Below, in pieces: positions 62,813-64,000 of a stretch of 64,000 bases of DNA. The first letter of the stretch is position 1, and every line of letters starts with the position of its first letter. The position numbers and the translations under genes were made by a program. The stretch comes from an uncultured Bacteroidales bacterium (GTDB lineage Bacteria; Bacteroidota; Bacteroidia; Bacteroidales; P3): positions 1-64,000 of the forward strand of contig CAJOHZ010000003.1 of NCBI GenBank assembly GCA_905234695.1. Reading direction: 5' to 3'. The notes beneath the pieces are model-generated. The model worked only from the letters and a program-made list of their open reading frames with translations, did no database searches and was not told the origin of the DNA.

Positions 62813-63847
62813 ATGAACGTGCACATGAAAATCAAGGCATGGAAAAAGCTGTCACTTTTGGTGATTGCAATGGGATTTTCATGTGTTGCCACCGCCCAGC
62901 AGGAGCCTCAGTTCACAGAATACATGTTCAACCGGATGTCGTACAACCCCGGTTACGCAGGTAGTTCTGGATCCATCTGCGCCACGGCCATGTACCGCAA
63001 CCAGTGGATGGGGCTCACCCTTGACAAGCCCTATGCCGATGCGAAAGAAACTGGCTCCACGCCGACCGACATACTGTTCACCTTCGACATGCCCGTGCAG
63101 TTCCTCCATGGCGGTTGGGGACTCACCTTTGTTTCCGACAAAATCGGTTTCCATGACAACGTGGAGGTCGACTTGGATTATGCCTTCCGTATGTTCTGGG
63201 GCTCGGGCAACCTCTCCGCCGGCGCGGAGGTCAACCTCCTCAATAGCACACTCGATTACACCTACCTGAGAGGCCCCGACGACTTGTCTGGCGACCCTTC
63301 CAACCCCGTCAGTTCCAGTAACGACCCGCTGTTGCAGGGGCAGACTGCCTCGGCCTTCATGTTTGACGTCTCCGTCGGTGCCTACTATCAAGTGCCGGGT
63401 AAATATTACGTGGGATTCTCTGTAAAGAACCTTCTGGGTTCGCACAGCGACGAGATACACTTCTCCAACGCCCGTACCGTCTATGCGATGGGTGGATACG
63501 ACTACACGCCCTCCTCGGCACCCTCCATTCGCATCCGTCCTTCCTTCTTACTCAAGACCGCCAATTTCAGCATCTTCCAAGCCGATGTCTCTTGTTTGGT
63601 GGACTACCGCAACGCCGTGTGGGGAGGTCTCTCCTATCGTGTACAGGACGCCTTCTCGGTGTTGGCAGGCGTACACTGGTGGAAACTGCGTGTGGGCGTG
63701 GCTTACGACTTCACCACCAGCCGACTGGGTACGTTCAAGAGTAACCGAAGCAACGGTTCTCTGGAGCTCTATCTGCGCTTCTGCTTCAAGGTGGTCATCC
63801 CGCGCAAACCTGCCACCTCGTATGGCAATACCATCTACCTGCTGTAA
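62813..63847 (+). CDS. PorP/SprF-family T9SS membrane protein
   Basis: 344 aa (or 340 from 62825). Signal peptide MKIKAWKKLSLLVIAMGFSC, then VATAQQ. Family signature QEPQFTEYMFNRMSYNPGYAGS near the mature N-terminus, then an outer-membrane beta barrel (GGWGLTFVSDKIGFHDNVEV, YYVGFSVKNLLGS, AVWGGLSYRVQDAFSVLAGV). Such proteins help T9SS export or anchor surface proteins, in agreement with the T9SS-sorted giant protein in this window. Confidence 0.92.
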   Translation: MNVHMKIKAWKKLSLLVIAMGFSCVATAQQEPQFTEYMFNRMSYNPGYAGSSGSICATAMYRNQWMGLTLDKPYADAKETGSTPTDILFTFDMPVQFLHGGWGLTFVSDKIGFHDNVEVDLDYAFRMFWGSGNLSAGAEVNLLNSTLDYTYLRGPDDLSGDPSNPVSSSNDPLLQGQTASAFMFDVSVGAYYQVPGKYYVGFSVKNLLGSHSDEIHFSNARTVYAMGGYDYTPSSAPSIRIRPSFLLKTANFSIFQADVSCLVDYRNAVWGGLSYRVQDAFSVLAGVHWWKLRVGVAYDFTTSRLGTFKSNRSNGSLELYLRFCFKVVIPRKPATSYGNTIYLL

Positions 63848-63967
63848 CCTCTCCAACTGTTAGAAAAACATAAAAAACGAAACTTTTTTAACATTTCTCC
63901 GTATAATAACAGAAAGTCAATCCAGACAAAGCAAACAAACAAAAACGACAATTAATAAATTACGAAT

Positions 63968-64000
63968 ATGAAAAGATTGTTTTTCGTACTTGCAGCATCA
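63968..64000 (+). CDS. Start of an exported protein, cut by the window end
   Basis: ATG AAA AGA TTG TTT TTC GTA CTT GCA GCA TCA reads MKRLFFVLAAS, the beginning of a signal peptide. Genes after PorP/SprF proteins are often OmpA-like or Fn3/TPR lipoproteins; this one cannot be identified. The 120-base gap before it shows no clear promoter. Confidence 0.6.
   Translation, partial: MKRLFFVLAAS

Overview
The window looks like a chromosome segment of an anaerobic, fermentative member of the Bacteroidota, probably Bacteroidales. The evidence is the repeated Bacteroidota -7 promoter element TAnnTTTG upstream of many genes, the near absence of Shine-Dalgarno sequences, a C-terminal type IX secretion (T9SS) sorting domain, a PorP/SprF-like protein, TolC/HlyD/ABC-2 efflux genes, a BspA-type leucine-rich-repeat protein and an electron-bifurcating [FeFe]-hydrogenase operon. 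I cannot name the species. No IS element, phage, rRNA or CRISPR array was seen; one tRNA (Gln, anticodon TTG) is present.

Layout. (1) 1-23.3 kb: repeat-rich intergenic DNA, then a 20-kb gene for a giant T9SS-exported surface protein with a long GGG-rich beta-helix repeat region, a 70-aa protein and a surface lipoprotein, probably one operon. (2) 23.4-34.3 kb: tRNA-Gln, a nitroreductase, a solute-binding lipoprotein, a small LRR protein, a six-gene efflux and two-component operon (TolC, HlyD, two ABC-2 permeases, LytS-type kinase, LytTR regulator), a dihydrouridine synthase and a cupin protein. (3) 34.4-49.2 kb: an AT-richer accessory and defence island. It holds an autoinhibited Fic protein behind three 24-bp tandem repeats, a DUF1016/YhcG-type PDDEXK protein flanked by about 97-bp direct repeats, a complete Qat anti-phage operon (KAP ATPase, QatB, QueC-like, TatD-like), a strongly folded leader, two DNA methylase genes, a YafQ-type toxin-antitoxin pair, a frameshifted GIY-YIG/helicase restriction gene and a second Fic protein. 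(4) 49.2-58.3 kb: two hydrogenase clusters. One encodes a bifurcating HydABC-type enzyme with an extra [2Fe-2S] ferredoxin-like protein; its hydA is broken by an exact 26-bp tandem duplication. The other encodes a sensory-type [FeFe]-hydrogenase with a histidine-kinase-like ATPase and a DRTGG protein. A UPF1-like helicase lies between them. (5) 58.4-64 kb: LD-carboxypeptidase, a polysaccharide-deacetylase-like protein, a KdsC-like phosphatase, an RlpA-like protein, a PorP/SprF-like protein and the start of one more exported protein.

Two themes stand out. The accessory region is built from gene cassettes that each carry a very similar promoter, and a relic of a second DUF1016 gene shows that cassettes have been swapped. 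The genome also carries several families of short-period repeats (7-bp TCACTnn units, 11-bp ACCGAAGGATC units, ACTAACGCATT units, small GC-rich palindromes). These fill intergenic spaces, form inverted repeats in all three gaps of the hydrogenase operon, and have entered the coding regions of the restriction genes.
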